Shown here: positions 21,801 through 34,378 of the stretch, in pieces
Layout of the letters: the number at the start of each line of letters is the position of its first letter
Numbering within the stretch: position 1 is the stretch's first letter
Assembly: GCA_029891385.1 (NCBI GenBank)
Contig: CM057225.1
Span: 13,305,060 to 13,369,059 of the forward strand
Source: Erythroxylum novogranatense
Taxonomy: Eukaryota > Streptophyta > Magnoliopsida > Malpighiales > Erythroxylaceae
Direction of reading: 5' to 3'
Length of the DNA: 64,000 bases
Position numbers and translations under genes: made by a program
The notes under the pieces: generated by a model
Databases searched by the model: none
Told to the model about the DNA's origin: nothing
What the model saw: the letters and a program-made list of their open reading frames with translations, nothing else

Positions 21801-24164
21801 ACTGGATATTTGAATATAGTGTATGAATTATGAAAAATAACTATAAAGAATTTTATTGATATAAAAAAAATAAAAAGGTTTATCAATGTAAAAAGAAGTT
21901 GTAACATCAAATAATTCATTAGATAAAAGCATCAAGTGGGATTCACTACTTAATCACATCATTTCTGAAAGTTGTGAAGATTGTCACCAGGGGTTTGTGG
22001 AATCTCTTTCCACACCGGCCAACCTTTTCATTCTTGATTAAACATGAAAAGACGAGCTACCACAGTCCCATTAACAACGAGAATCGTTGTATAAAACCCC
22101 ATCTCAACTTCCATTGGATGCATCTTAGTGATACCTAATCGAATTTACAGGAGGTAGTCACATATCAGAATAATTCAACGTATTGTGCGTTGATCTTTCT
22201 CAATCTTTTCCTACTCAGCTATCCCATTCTAACCTAGACAAAACTTGAGAATATCAGTAGATTCTAAGCGACATGGCAGAGGAAAGAATAGATGAAAAAG
22301 TATATAATAAACAAACCAGATAAGCTCATTGAATCATTAAATCAAGTAATCAACTAAAGGGGTCTACAAAAACTGCCCTACACAAGATTGTAGGAACCAT
22401 AACTCACCCATCGGCATCCTTTCTCTTTCATAGTGTTCCTCTTTCCTGTCATTTTTTGCACAAAATGCCTATGTTGGGCACAAGGGACCCATGCCTCAGT
22501 GCCTACCTATCTATCCGCAAGTTTCATCTGATTTGGTGTGATGCCTATTCAGTTCTAGCTTAGCCTGTCTAAACGACATACGAAGTTGGATTGGCTATTG
22601 TTTTTGATGGTTGCCTTTGTCTGCTCATATTTTGGCTCACTTTCCATGGTCCCCTCCTAATTAAGGTTCTACCACCAAAACTGGTGGTGAAAACTGAGCG
22701 AGGCTATGGCAGTATATATAACAATGCAATTCAGTTCAACAGTACCGTGCCCGCATTTTAAGGATAGGGGTATTTGCCCTTTCTTTTCCTCTTTTTTTCA
22801 CCCGATATACAAATTAAGTTTGTATTGATTTAGTAAGAGCTGACATAACAAAGCAATGGCGAACGATTTTGTTACGACTTGTGGGTGGATACATGCCTCT
22901 ACCCATTGTATTCTGCCGACTAACAACTTTATTCATTTGTAGGTATCACTTGATGCTTCTTTTTATCTTTTGTCGCGGAGACCAATTTTCCAAAGTAGTT
23001 ACCAGAATAGTATAAATGAAAAACGTGAAAGAAACTAAAGCACACGCACTTAGTTTTCCATATCATGATTAAGGGCACAGATTTGTCAAGAAAGGACGTC
23101 TTCGATATAGATGTTGGATAAGGTACAGAGCTTGAAAGAAAAAGCAACCAGAGAGGGAGCGTTAATTTTGCTTGGCATGGCCAATCCCCGTCAAAGAGCT
23201 TCAATTCTGTGACTAGTGATTGAGTCCGATGCGGCCACAAGAAAAAGATGGTATATCTTTTAGGAATGAAGGCTACGGCCATTGAATCGGATTCTCATAT
23301 ATGGGATATCTTGACGTGCATGCAAGGAAATGATTAAATGCAACTCCTCTGGATTATACAGTTTCACAGTCTGACCATCTCATCTTAAATGAAAGCCACA
23401 GAAGAAGAAAAGCTAAGCTAATGATTCCTGGGAACAACCCTTTAATGATGGTTGCATTCTGACTCTGCTCAGGATTGTGTTTGATCAACTTTGTCATCGT
23501 TTTAGTGCCATCTTCGACGTCAGCGATACCCTCCCTATTATCCCTGCATCATTAACTTGGAAATTTAACCTCGTAACTTTTCTAATTACTCTCATGATGA
23601 ATCTAGCACATTGATGATTGATCGCATGTACAAATCTGTGCAGTACATTCACTGGCCATTTGGAGCACTTTCTGTCCATGCCAATTAGCACAATTAATGT
23701 TGCTTAGGTGAATCAATTTCTGACCGGTGAAATCCTAAATCCAAGAAGGTGGTGCTCCTGCTATTTTTTCTGTCCTTTCTTTTTCCTTTAACCCAGTTAC
23801 CTATTTTCCATTTCTTATAATAATGGGAAGCGATATCCAAAATGTCTAGTCTGTAAAGGGATATAGAATCACGGAAAAGGGATTGACAATCAACGGCATT
23901 CTAAGTCCACAACCCTAATTTATATCAACATTTGACATTTGGCAACATTAGAGGAAAAAGGCTATTAATTCTATGTATTAAACTACAAGCTCATGTTTGA
24001 CATTAATATATATGTATATAGATGTTGACACTATGGATTACAACTTTAGACTTCGTTTAAATTCGTGGATAACGGGCATCTAATACATAAAATATTGAAC
24101 ATTTGATAAAACATCCTAACAGATTCAAAAGTCAAAAATTATGTCCTTATTGAAGACTACGGAG
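18826..24164. other. intergenic region, no gene recognised
   Basis: Holds the upstream region of the ACA gene and then over 5 kb without recognisable coding sequence. The longest frame (22929-23282, minus, 117 codons) has no family features. Small repeats inside are listed separately. A (GTT)n run lies at about 20388-20405. Confidence 0.5.
19217..19348. repeat. 66-bp tandem duplication
   Basis: 19217-19282 and 19283-19348 are two near-identical units starting TTATATGAATCTCACG and ending in TTTAGG. They lie about 630 bp upstream of the ACA start codon. Confidence 0.9.
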
Positions 24165-24310
24165 GTTTTTGACAAATAGCTGATAAGTTTTTTAATTTTT
24201 TAACCATTTTAAAAAAGTTATTAATGTGTTTAGTGAATGATTTATTGATTAATTTATTTAACTCTAATAAGCTGATTTCTAAAAGCTCTATAAGAGAACA
24301 TTTTGGAGTT
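24165..24310. repeat. dispersed repeat, copy 1 (related to 25370-25500)
   Basis: Shares an ordered series of words with 25370-25500: ACCATTTTAAAAA, TTAATG.., ..TTTAACYC.A, AAGCTGATTT and AGAG.ACATTTT. Similar text (AGCTGATAAG, TTTTTGACAAA) is common in plant non-autonomous DNA elements. No clear ends or target duplication seen. Confidence 0.45.
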
Positions 24311-24472
24311 AGTTGTTTGTCTAATGATAGTATTATCTTTCACTTTATTTTCTACTTTTGCTCTGTGTGATTTAAAGTTGGTTTTTCTTATCGTACAATT
24401 ATGTCGTGAAGTTTGTAAGAATATAATAAAGGAGTTAATTAAAATTTTTAATCTTTATTTAATTTTATAATA

Positions 24473-24766
24473 CTCCCTCCGTTTCATAATAAGAGTCGTT
24501 TTAGATCCATTTTAATTATTCAAAATAAGTGTCATTCTTGACTTTGTATGCATGTTTATAACTTTTCTTCCAAAATTAACCTTTCATTTCTCTCTCATCT
24601 TAATTATACAAATCACAATTTCAAGGCAATTTCTCTCACAATTTTATTTAAGATCTTGATTCTGAGTTAATTTTATGGAAGTATTAATAAGGTATATCTA
24701 TAATTTTATTAGCTTTCTTAATAAGCGTGTATTTTCTAAAACGACTCTTATTATGAAACGGAGGAG
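24473..24766. mobile_element. Stowaway-like MITE (294 bp)
   Basis: Terminal inverted repeats of about 31 bp begin CTCCCTCCGTTTCATAATAA at the left. The right end is the same in reverse complement, with one C missing. TA dinucleotides flank it at 24471-24472 and 24767-24768. This is the classical signature of Stowaway MITEs mobilised by Tc1/mariner transposases. It lies about 1.9 kb upstream of the D14 start codon. Confidence 0.95.
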
Positions 24767-24985
24767 TATTAGTTTATATTTAGAAACACCATAATATTAA
24801 GTTTTAATATAAAGAGTCACATCAAATTAATATTTTAGTATATTACTACTATGTATCTATGTCATATTATAATTATAGATTTGTTAATTTATTAAATAAT
24901 AAAATTCATACATATTATATGAAAAATAGTAATATGATATAGTTTATGCATCATTCATATTAATAGCGAATTTAACGTTGAACTA

Positions 24986-25047
24986 TTATTATTATTATTG
25001 TGGTTATTGTTGTTGTGGTTGTTGTTGTTCTTGTTATTATTATTATG
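24986..25047. repeat. ATT/GTT trinucleotide microsatellite
   Basis: An interrupted run of ATT, GTT and GTG triplets on the + strand. Confidence 0.85.
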
Positions 25048-25369
25048 TTTTTATTAAAGTTATAAATTTCATTTTGTAAAATTAAATATCTAAATTCTAA
25101 ATTCTTATAAGAATATTCAACGAAATACTAAGAAATATAATATTCACGTCCTTATAATTTTAAAAAAAAATCATACCCTCGTAAGTCATTTTACACTTTA
25201 ACAACTAATACTAAATAGTTTATTTTACTGAACTTCTTTAATAAACAGCTAATGTTATTTACTGATTAAATTAACTGATATAATCAGCCACCAACTAACC
25301 ACTGATAGACAGCTAACAGTCAATGCAATTCACTTTTTGTCAAACCGAGTTTATCAGTTGTTTTTTAGC

Positions 25370-25500
25370 TAATTGACATAAGTTAATTATTTGACCATTT
25401 TAAAAAGCTAATGAATGTATTTAATGAATAATTGATTGGTTGGCTTATTTAACCCAACAAGCTGATTTATGAAAAACTTGTAAGAGGAACATTTTTTATG
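25370..25500. repeat. dispersed repeat, copy 2 (related to 24165-24310)
   Basis: Same orientation as copy 1 and ordered matches across about 130 bp. Preceded by TTTTTGTCAAAC, which mirrors the TTTTTGACAAA start of copy 1. Confidence 0.4.
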
Positions 25501-26553
25501 TTCAGCAAAAAATCAATGGGTAAAAAACCAATTATACCCTTCCCTCAATCAAACATATTTGGTTCCTTGTACTTCTTTCTCATTATAAAATTTTGACTAT
25601 TTGTTACCTGTATTTACTGATAGAATTACAATAGGACAGAGATGAAGTAGATTCCTTTAAATTATACATATAAAACAGGATATAAAGGACTTTTAAAGTT
25701 AAGTAATATATTATCAACAAGTTAAATTAGTTTTGCAATTAAACTGAATACGAGTAAACCATTCATCCATAACGAAAATTTTTTATAATAAAGTAAGTTT
25801 TTATTTACAAAATTTGCGAGTATTTTACCTAATAAAATAAATTTGTAGCTACAATAAAAATATCTTACATTTAAGAATTTTAAGAATATTTTATATTTTA
25901 ATTAGAATTAAAACTTAATTTTATAATAAATATCTAGTCATGATTTTTTTTACTCGTACCTTCATAAGTTATTTTTACGATTAAACATCTATTAGTATCA
26001 TTTAATAGAATACGTTCGTTGTCAAACATGTCATATATGAACCTCACAACAATGTACAATAGACCCACAAATCAATCGCTGTCTCTTTGATTTTTCCAAG
26101 ACAAAAAAAGAAGAAGAAGAAAGCAGTCGACATCTCTCTCTCTAGGTCAAGGAAAGCCACATCCACAACTAAATATAAGTCCTTAATTGTGTAACCTCCT
26201 TACTTAATTCAATTCCTTATTAAAGATTTTAAATTCGAATCATGCAAAACGAGTAGAAATAGAAAATTATCTCTATTGATAATCTTCTAGTTTTCTAATA
26301 AAATTTTTTGATCAGATTAATTACAAATATTTTACTTTCAACAGTAATATAGGAATTGAAGTTATTAGAAAACTTGAAAACGGTCAAGAACTCAATTGAC
26401 GAATCAAGCAGGTGACAACTTCTTATACATAAAAACCTACAAGTTACTTAGGAACCTGAAAATTTTTAAATTAACCTCTTCTAAAATTCTTGAGATAAGA
26501 TCTTAAGAGCTTAAGGTTACTTGGAGTAGGCTGGGATATCTAATGTCTGCCAA

Positions 26554-26561
26554 TATAAATA
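26554..26561 (+). promoter_or_regulatory. TATA box of the D14 gene
   Basis: TATAAATA, 139 bp upstream of the ATG at 26693. It lies downstream of an upstream in-frame ATG at 26543, so that ATG would not be in the mRNA. This supports the start chosen for D14. Confidence 0.65.
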
Positions 26562-26692
26562 GCACCACAAATAAGCACTTAACAATCACCTACTCATCCA
26601 CTATTATTGTACTCAACACCATCCGTGTCCTTGCATCAATTGCAAGCTTCCTGCCTCTTCTTACACTTCTCTGCTTTTTTCTCACTTCCTTC

Positions 26693-27606
26693 ATGGGGAC
26701 TAGCATCCTTGATGCTCTAAACGTCCGAGTTGTTGGTTCCGGTGACGGAATTCTGGTCTTTGCTCATGGGTTCGGTACTGACCAGTCGGCGTGGCAGCGA
26801 ATCCTCCCCCTTTTCACTCAACACTACCGAATAGTCCTTTATGATTTGGTTTGTGCTGGCAGTGTCAATCCTGATTACTTCAATTTCAGCAGGTACACAA
26901 GTCTCGATGCTTACGTTGACGACTTGCTTAACATTCTCGACACCTTAGGTGTCGATCGTTGTGCCTATGTTGGACATTCTGTCTCCGCCATGATCGGTCT
27001 TGTCGCCTCCATTCGCCGACCTCATCTATTCACCAAGCTCATACTCATCGGAGCATCACCTAGGTAATTATGACTCTTGACTTTTAAATTATGAAACTTT
27101 CCTTCTGGGTCATTCTGTCAATTTTGATCTCGTTGAGAAAAAGTTTGGAACTTGACCTGAAATTGGTTCAAAACAGGTTCCTGAACAATGAAGATTACCA
27201 CGGAGGCTTCGAGCAAGCGGAAATTCATCAAGTTTTCGCAGCAATGCAGGCCAACTACGAAGCATGGGTCAATGGTTTTGCACCTCTGGCCGTTGGCGCA
27301 GACGTCCCAACGGCAGTGATGGAATTCAGCCGGACCCTTTTCAATATGAGGCCAGATATTACTTTATATGTATCGAAAACCGTGTTTAACTCTGATCTAA
27401 GAGGTATACTAGGTTTGGTAAGAGTTCCATGTCATATAATCCAGACCTCGAGGGATGTATCCGTACCTGCGTCGGTGGCAGATTATCTGAAGACCCACTT
27501 GGGGGGTCGGACCACCGTGGAGGTGTTGAGGACGGAAGGTCACTTGCCTCACTTGAGCGCGCCGGCACTTTTGGGACCAGCTCTCCGGCGAGCACTTTTG
27601 CTGTGA
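26693..27606 (+). CDS. D14: strigolactone receptor DWARF14 (alpha/beta-hydrolase), 2 exons, 266 aa
   Basis: D14 binds and slowly hydrolyses strigolactone, then pairs with the F-box protein MAX2/D3 to mark D53/SMXL repressors for degradation; it controls shoot branching and acts in nucleus and cytoplasm. Exon 1 is 26693-27063, the GT-AG intron 27064-27176 (113 nt), exon 2 27177-27606; the Arg124 codon is split. The protein starts [15 protein letters not shown] and has the oxyanion loop HGFGTDQ (25-31), nucleophile Ser96 in GHSVSA, Asp217 in SRDVSVP and His246 in EGHLPHLS. The text '[16 protein letters not shown]' and 'NMRPDI' are D14-like rather than KAI2-like. Length agrees with Arabidopsis D14 (267 aa). 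An in-frame upstream ATG at 26543 would add 50 residues with a hydrophobic stretch, but it precedes the TATA box and no D14 has such an extension. The gene looks intact. Confidence 0.97.
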
Positions 27607-29269
27607 GAGTTCAATTCGGCTAAGACGGGATAGCTTTTAAGTGGGTTCCACAAACGGAACTTGTAATAACGGGACCAGGTGTTGACACCTGGCGAATAAC
27701 TTGTGGACTCACAAGCCTTTGTTTGGATTTTGTTTTCATCATGTGTCTTGTTTCTCCTCTGAAGGATAAGAGGTACCCTCAACATGATACGACGGTTCGC
27801 AATTCTTGTCTTTTCCCTTCCCTTGTTACCTTTCAACTTTTGTGATGCCACTCTTAAGTTGTACTTCTGTTGTGTACGTTTTTTTTTTTTTTCTTGGGTT
27901 AGCTCATTTGGTATTTTAAGGGGTTCTAATTGTGAGAAGGTGATTTTAAATTATTAATTTTTAGACTAATTCTCACTCACATCAGATTAGTTCATAAAGA
28001 ACAAAGTAGTAGCTAAAAAGATTTCTCTATTCTCAAGACTCAACTTCAAGACCTCTAATTAAGAGATAAAATTGTGGAATGATTCACACCAACGTGTTTG
28101 ATTACTTCTGTTGTATACGTTAGTTTCCATAGATAGAAGCCGTCACATTTTTGGAATTTATTTTGCTTACGGGAGATGGATCCAAATAGGCAATAGCGGA
28201 GTGGACCGCTACCTTATAAGCCTCACCATCCATCTCAAACTTGCATGAATAGAAGTCCAAATCCAACAGAGTCTACTAAAAGCCCAATCTTTTCGGATGG
28301 AAGAAAATCTAGTCACTTAAAATTTTAATATCAGCTATTACTAATTTATTATACTAATACTACCAAAGATATGTAATGTTGGCTTGACAAGAAACAAGAA
28401 TATGGGGTCATTTTCCATAACCAGACAGACCTATGCCTGTTCTTTTTGATTATTTATCGCTAGTCTTTTGTATTGAATGGATCAAACAGAGCAGACAACA
28501 GTTTTGTCATTGACATTGAGCTTTCACGGCTTGAACCTGTCCCCCACAACTGTCCTTTCTCCCGTAAATGCTGCTACATATGAGTTACCGGTATTGCAGC
28601 ACCGTTAAAATTTACACCTCTTCCGGTCCGGAACACTTTTACTCTTAGGATGCTAATTATGTAAGAATTTTTTTACATTCCGTTTACTAATACCGGATTA
28701 TGTTTTAATATAATATTGTGTTAATACCATATATGGTTTTGGCTAATTTTTAAATTTATAACTTGGTTACTGAAAATTTTAAATTATAAAATAGTATATT
28801 ATTATATTATATTGTATACTTTCTAAGTATATACCAACTATGTCTCCCAAAGTCATAATAATAATAATTTAAATTAACATCAATTTATTTATTTGTATTA
28901 TCATTAATTTTCACACATAAATAATAACTATAATTAATATACAAAAAGATCATTTAATCATCATTCAAGTATAAATTTAAGAACAATATAAGATATTGCT
29001 TCAAAAAAAGAATAATATAAGATATTTGAAACATTATAATTTCATCATATAATAAATAATAATTACATTAAAACATCAAATAAAAAGGACACTAAAGATC
29101 TTATTACAATTTAGAACAAAAGTTCAGAAGAGAAAATGATGAACTAGAAGTGAAACTTCAAAACAAAAGCATATATTATTTAATTTAATATCAATTAAAT
29201 ATATATTATTTATTATATTTATTATTAATAAAATTTAAACAATTTAATTTAATATTATATTCAATTAAT
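27607..29269. other. 3' flank of D14 and AT-rich intergenic DNA
   Basis: Contains the D14 3' UTR, a T-run near 27880-27893 and then AT-rich sequence with short (ATA)n stretches near 28855-28870. No coding signal seen. Confidence 0.5.
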
Positions 29270-29565
29270 TAAAATTAATTATTACTAAAATTATAAATAA
29301 CTTAATTTAATTTTAATTTAATTTAATTTACAAATTAATTTAATAATAAGTAATTAATATAATTAAATTTAAAATATTTTGAAAATATATAAATTTCCAA
29401 TAAATTTTGATTTAATAATTAAAATATATCTAAAATAAATACTAGTTTATAAATAATAATTTTAAATTACTTATTTTAAACATAAAATAATTTATTAATA
29501 ATTTATTAATAAATATTATTTAAAAGATTAAAAAATTTAAATAAAAATATTTTTATTTTTAAGTT
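29270..29565. repeat. AT-rich dispersed repeat, copy 1
   Basis: Shares long ordered matches with 53640-53815 and 61400-61660, for example ATATATAAATTT, AATTTTGATTTAATAATTAA and AGTTTATAAATAATAATTTT. The composition is low-complexity, but the order of matches argues for a true family. Confidence 0.6.
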
Positions 29566-29705
29566 TTAGGTCGAGGTAGGAAGAATTTTTTTAAAAAAAT
29601 GAAAATTTTGCTAATACCAATATTTAATTAATATTTTAAATATCAGTCGATACTATGTGAAATGGCTTGTCCAACGACCAATACCTTTAAACATAGTTTT
29701 GTACC

Positions 29706-30124
29706 TGGTTCAGCCTGATTCTGGCGAGGCTGAACGTTGCTGTTCGGATCCATGAGGTTGTCGTCTTGAGTGAGAGAATACCTACAAAACAAAGCAAGGC
29801 ACGCCGGGGGTTGATAACCGGCAGGCCCCTCCGACGCTCAAGTTAGTCTTTTTGGTGAGGGTTTGATAGCTAAGAACCGAGAAGCTAGGGTTCTGATCAC
29901 GTACCCGTATCATGGCAGAGTCACACCTTATATATGGAGTGGATGTTAGGTTTAGGACTTTACGTATGCATGGGAGACTTCCACCTGCGAATGGGTCGTG
30001 GATGTGTGAACCAGGACCTGGGCCTAACATAGTCGATAGGAATTAGGTCAATCCTTGCGGGGTGGACCGATTAGTCTATGAGTCGTTTTGAATGGGTTTT
30101 GGCCTAGCACGACATACCCAACCA
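29706..30124 (-). repeat. 3' LTR of the Tat-like element (419 bp)
   Basis: On the + strand it runs TGGTTCAGCC...CCCAACCA and matches 50842-51260 end to end with the same length. Inner side: TAAGCCCCCTACTTCT, which on the minus strand is the polypurine tract leading to the LTR (AGTAGGGGGCTTA). Confidence 0.95.
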
Positions 30125-30601
30125 TAAGCCCCCTACTTCTCGAGTCTGAGCAAAGAGAAGGGTCGAAGGAGTACATAGGAATCTTGCAGCTCGTCTGTAG
30201 GACAGTTCGTGGTAGGCCCGATAGGTCGGACATCAATGTATAATGCATGATTGCTCGTATTGGGATTGGTCGATTGAGTATCCCGATTGGTTGGTATCGT
30301 TGTTTATTGCATGATAGCTCGCGCCAAGATAGATCGGATAAACATCGACGCCGAGCGCGTGAAGGCACTCGGTTTAATCATTACTGACGGCGCGTGCCCT
30401 CTAACAGATTTTCAGAATTTAAAACGAAACGTCTTTGTAACCGTTGTGCAGCTGTCACGTATGTTCTTTCAACTATTGCGCCGCTCCGAATTTCAAATAA
30501 CCCTAATTCACCTCAGCTCAGATTCTGCCACGTGTCTGAGCTTGGCTTGGATTTTCTCCATGCGTCGATCATTGATTGGAACGTCCGTTCGACCGATCTT
30601 C

Positions 30602-30608
30602 TATAAAT
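30602..30608 (+). promoter_or_regulatory. candidate TATA box of the antisense ORF
   Basis: TATAAAT, 291 bp upstream of the aORF ATG. A TATAAAT stands at the equivalent place on the opposite strand of the second Tat-like element (57869-57875). In both, a CCGAYTAGGTACG motif, a likely 5' splice site, follows downstream (here at about 30750). Confidence 0.5.
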
Positions 30609-31360
30609 TTTCAGGATCGACAGACTACAGATTTTCTTCACGCTCGTTTTATTCTCCGGCTTTCCTTCTGCTTTCATTTGCACCCTCTTTCCTACAGTCT
30701 CCGGAGTTTTCTTTCAACCGCCGTTCAAATTTTCAACCTCAATCACCGACTAGGTACGTCCTCTTTTTTCGCTTCTTCCTCAAATTTTCATCTTTGTAAG
30801 CATGTCGTGGGGTAAGAGGTATTGAAGAAGTCTCGACGAGGGAACGGAAAGACGGGGTGGACGTGGAGGAGCCACCGAGAGACGAATCGACGATGACTGT
30901 GGGGGAGTTGAAACGGTCGATTATTAGGAATAATATCCCTATGTCCTGGCGTCCTAGGTTGGCTGGCCAGAACGAAAGGATTTATAGCAGTGGGGGAGGG
31001 TATTTTGCTATTTCCGACAGCTTCTTCTCGGTCGGTGGCATGAAGCTCCCATACGCCCCGATCATTGACGAAGTGTGCGTTGGCTACCAACTGAGGCCGG
31101 GCCAAATTCCTCCTAATGGATGGAGATTCATCATGGTTTGGCCTTGCTGTGCCATCAGTTCGGCTGTCCTCCTTCGATTGGCATCCTACGCCATTTTTTG
31201 AGAATGAACCAGACTTCAAGCTCTGCGGTCGGGATCCCTCAACTGCAGGATAGAGATGCCCGATTTCACCCGGCCAGAATAGCTTCAAAAATTACGGCTT
31301 AGCAGACGAAGTACTTTTTCGTGAAGCCTCCGGGATCTTCCTTCGAGTCCCAGCCGTGGA

Positions 31361-31640
31361 GATATCCTCTAGCCGAGCACTGGAACGATGCATCGAGCTT
31401 ATCTCTTACTAGGGAGGAGTGGGAGGTAGTCGGTCGCATTAAGGGGCTCGGTCGGTATGACTTCGATCGACTCATTCTGGGATATCGCAGGGGGGCCTCG
31501 GCTGATTCGTTTCTAATTGACCCTCCGTCCCAAATTAGCGAGCTAGGAGAGGAAACTGCCCCTTCTGGTTGACTCCTCGTGGTTGAACTATTTGCTATAT
31601 TTGTAAGTGTTGGTTTCGATTTCTTAACCTGTTTTTATTG
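31361..31640 (+). repeat. 280-bp direct repeat, left copy, flanking the copia array
   Basis: Matches 43969-44248 with about three differences and equal length. It covers the end of aORF exon 1 and most of the intron. It joins the copia internal region at the 4-bp microhomology ATTG (31637-31640). Confidence 0.95.
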
Positions 31641-32866
31641 TCTTGGTTTTATCAATTCTGTGGTGTTTAGTGAGCCTTTCATAGGTTCTATAAAAAACAA
31701 TCCCTGTTTAATTATCGCTTCACAAATAAAATCCTTATTCTCATATATTGAAACAACCTTTTCAAAATATAAGGAATAGCCAGATTTTATTAGACAAAAA
31801 ACAGAAATCATGTTCCTTACAATCATTGGCATGTAATAAACATCTTCCAAATATAACCTATGACCACTAGAAAGTCCAAGATAACTACTCCCACCGATTC
31901 TCACTGAAACATAGGAACCATCTGCTATCTTAACTTGAAACGGCCTTTAGAAGTCTTTTCCTTCTTTGGAACCCTGCAAAGAATTACAAACATGGTTAGT
32001 GGCTCCTGAATCTAATATCCAAGAAGTAGATAAATCGCCACATTTCTAGTTCCTAACAAACTTAGGAAGCCCATACCTTGTTTGTTTTGAGGACTCTAGG
32101 TAGATCGGACAGCTTTTTTCCAGTGGCCCATCTCATCACAGTTGAAACACTTTCCTTTGATGTTCTCTTTGGCCTTCTTTTTCATGGGTTTGGCCTTGAC
32201 CCTATTTGGGCCTTCTTTTCATTGGACCCTTCTTCTTTCCTTGCCTTACTTGCTTGGCTTAGAAGAAGAAGCTACATTAGCTTCGCCCATGATCCTTAAT
32301 ATTCAATATTTCCTCCGTGCTCTGAGGGTATTCATCAACTCACTCAAGGTGTAATCCTTCTTGCTGAGCTCATAGTCCAACTTAAACTGCTGAAAAGAAG
32401 AGTTTAAGCTATTGATGATCATAATCATCTGCGTGTCCGCATCCATATCCGCCTAAGCATCTCGACCTCGGTGACCGCAGAGATTACCTTCATCATGTAA
32501 TCCCGCACCGGTTCACCGTGTTTCATCGAGATTATGAAAGGTTTGGATAGCTTTCACCCTTGCAGACCTAGTCCTCACACCAAACATCTCATGTAGGTGA
32601 TGGACCATTGCACTAGCGATTTTCATACAAGCAATTTGCTTTTGCAACATGCCACGACAGAAGCTTTAATATAACACTTAGTAGTCTTGTCGAAGATTCC
32701 GCCAACGCCATGTGTTGTTGGACTTGCTCAGAGTTGCATCTCCACTTAGAGGTGTAGGCTTATTTTCAGTTAACACCCATGAAATACGCTCATATTGAAG
32801 AACAATGTCAAGGTTACGTCTCCATTCATTAAACTTGTCTCCATTTTCCAATTTGTTATTAGTCAA
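31641..32866 (-). pseudogene. copia gag and protease, truncated copy
   Basis: Gag start region near 32866 ('TNNKLENGDKFNEWRRNLD'), zinc knuckle CFNCDEMGHW near 32125-32160, and an intact aspartic protease motif: Asp-Ser-Gly at 32004-32012 in 'WILDSGATNHVC'. It ends at 31641, where it joins the Tat aORF intron. Frame is broken in several places. Confidence 0.85.
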
Positions 32867-34361
32867 GAAGCGGGGTGAGTGGTTTCATTTTGTGGTTGAT
32901 TATGTCTCAAAATATAAATTATTAAAACATGAGCATACTAGTCAACAATTTATGGAACTTTGTATAAAATCATGATGCATGTATGCATGATGATAGATTT
33001 AACAAAACTTAAAAATTAAAACATTATACTGACGGTTATTTTCTTATCTATAATGTATAAGTGACGGTGGGCCATCTTATCTATTAAAGAAAAACTAAGA
33101 CCTCCCACTCAAAAACTACCAAGCATCTCATGCTCAATTTTTAAGAAGCGTCTTAATTTGGTCCATACTTTTACCAACAGAGCTACGGTGGGCGGTTTAT
33201 TGATAAAAATGTTGAGTGTATAACCATTTGATTCATTCACTAAAGATACCTACAAATCATGCCTCGGTGGGAGGTCACATTTGCTATCATTAAGTGGACT
33301 TATCCTTAAGGAGATCCAAACCATGCAAGATCTAGGATCCATGCCCTCCGATGGGGAGTAACACTTTACCACATGCAAACGAGCCATCATTTGGAGACCG
33401 TGGACTCTCACAGGAGCATCCTCTCCCACTCAATCTTTTTGGGCTTTAAGTTTTAAATACCATCTTGTCTAGATGCAATTTATTATCCATCCTATATTGT
33501 TTCATTATATATCTCATACATAATGAATGCATGGCAAGGCCTAGGGTTGGCAATTTTCTAAATGACATGCAATCACATAATATCACATAATACAAGCATT
33601 CATTTCTCCATTCATCACATGAACTAATAAAGCCACTTTTGATTGTCCATCCTAGAAACATAAAATAATTACAAGTCTTTTAGGCCCAAAATATGCTTCT
33701 TCATTTTGGAGCTTCCGCTTCGAACTCTTCGCTAACATGATCCGCCCATTCGGTAAACAAAATGTAATGGCATTTATGAAATTAGAATTTTGTCATTTTG
33801 AAAATAAAATTCCAACACTAGATTTTAGAAAATCAAATCTTTGTTTTGACAAAAATCCCAGCACTTGTTTTATTAAAACCGAAACTCATTTCATGAAAAT
33901 TAAAAACAGCATTTAGTATTTTAGCAAAACCGAAATTGGATTCTTTGAAACAAAAAACCAGCACTTGTTTTCCAATCATAACTGAAATATGATTCATTGA
34001 AACAAAATTCCAGCAACTTAGTTTTCACAAAACTTATGCCAAAACACAAAGGATACACCAAAATTTTACCTTTCCATTTCTTCAATCCATGGCTGCTCCT
34101 TCTTCATCATTACATCAATTTGTACATTACAAAATCAAATAAAATAGAAAAAGAAACCAAGGAGGAAACATGGTGATGATAGACCACCCTCCTTGTTACA
34201 ACTAAATGAAGAAATCTTACAAGATAAAATTTAACTTCTATGGACAACCAAAAGAGCAACATACACCATATATATTTCTATCACATAAAAATATGCAGTA
34301 TACATAAAAGATTGCCAACCCATGCATCCACCATATAGGAACCGAAATCATGCATGAAAAA
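32867..34361 (-). other. copia untranslated leader, copy A
   Basis: About 1.5 kb between primer site and gag without coding signal; the same leader is at 40376-41862. Between 33780 and 34060 it holds degenerate repeats of about 55-65 bp containing CCAGCACTTGTTTT. Confidence 0.7.
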
Positions 34362-34376
34362 CCGACTCTGATACCA
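34362..34376 (-). other. copia primer-binding site, copy A
   Basis: On the minus strand TGGTATCAGAGTCGG, two bases from the LTR: tRNA-iMet type. The copy at 41863-41875 has lost two bases. Confidence 0.9.
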
Positions 34377-34378
34377 AT

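Noticed and set aside
22929..23282. 117-codon minus-strand gene
   Set aside because: No motif or family recognised, no promoter or splice evidence; probably chance.
26543..26692. N-terminal membrane extension of D14
   Set aside because: The upstream ATG precedes the TATA box and the family has no such extension.
27386..27851. Minus-strand frames opposite D14 exon 2
   Set aside because: Shadows of the conserved D14 coding exon and its 3' flank.
30788..31288. 166-codon minus-strand frame
   Set aside because: It is opposite the first aORF exon, whose protein matches the second element; the minus frame has no family features.
31579..32354. Plus-strand genes at the left edge of the copia array
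   Set aside because: They run from aORF intron sequence into antisense of copia gag/protease; composite or shadow frames.
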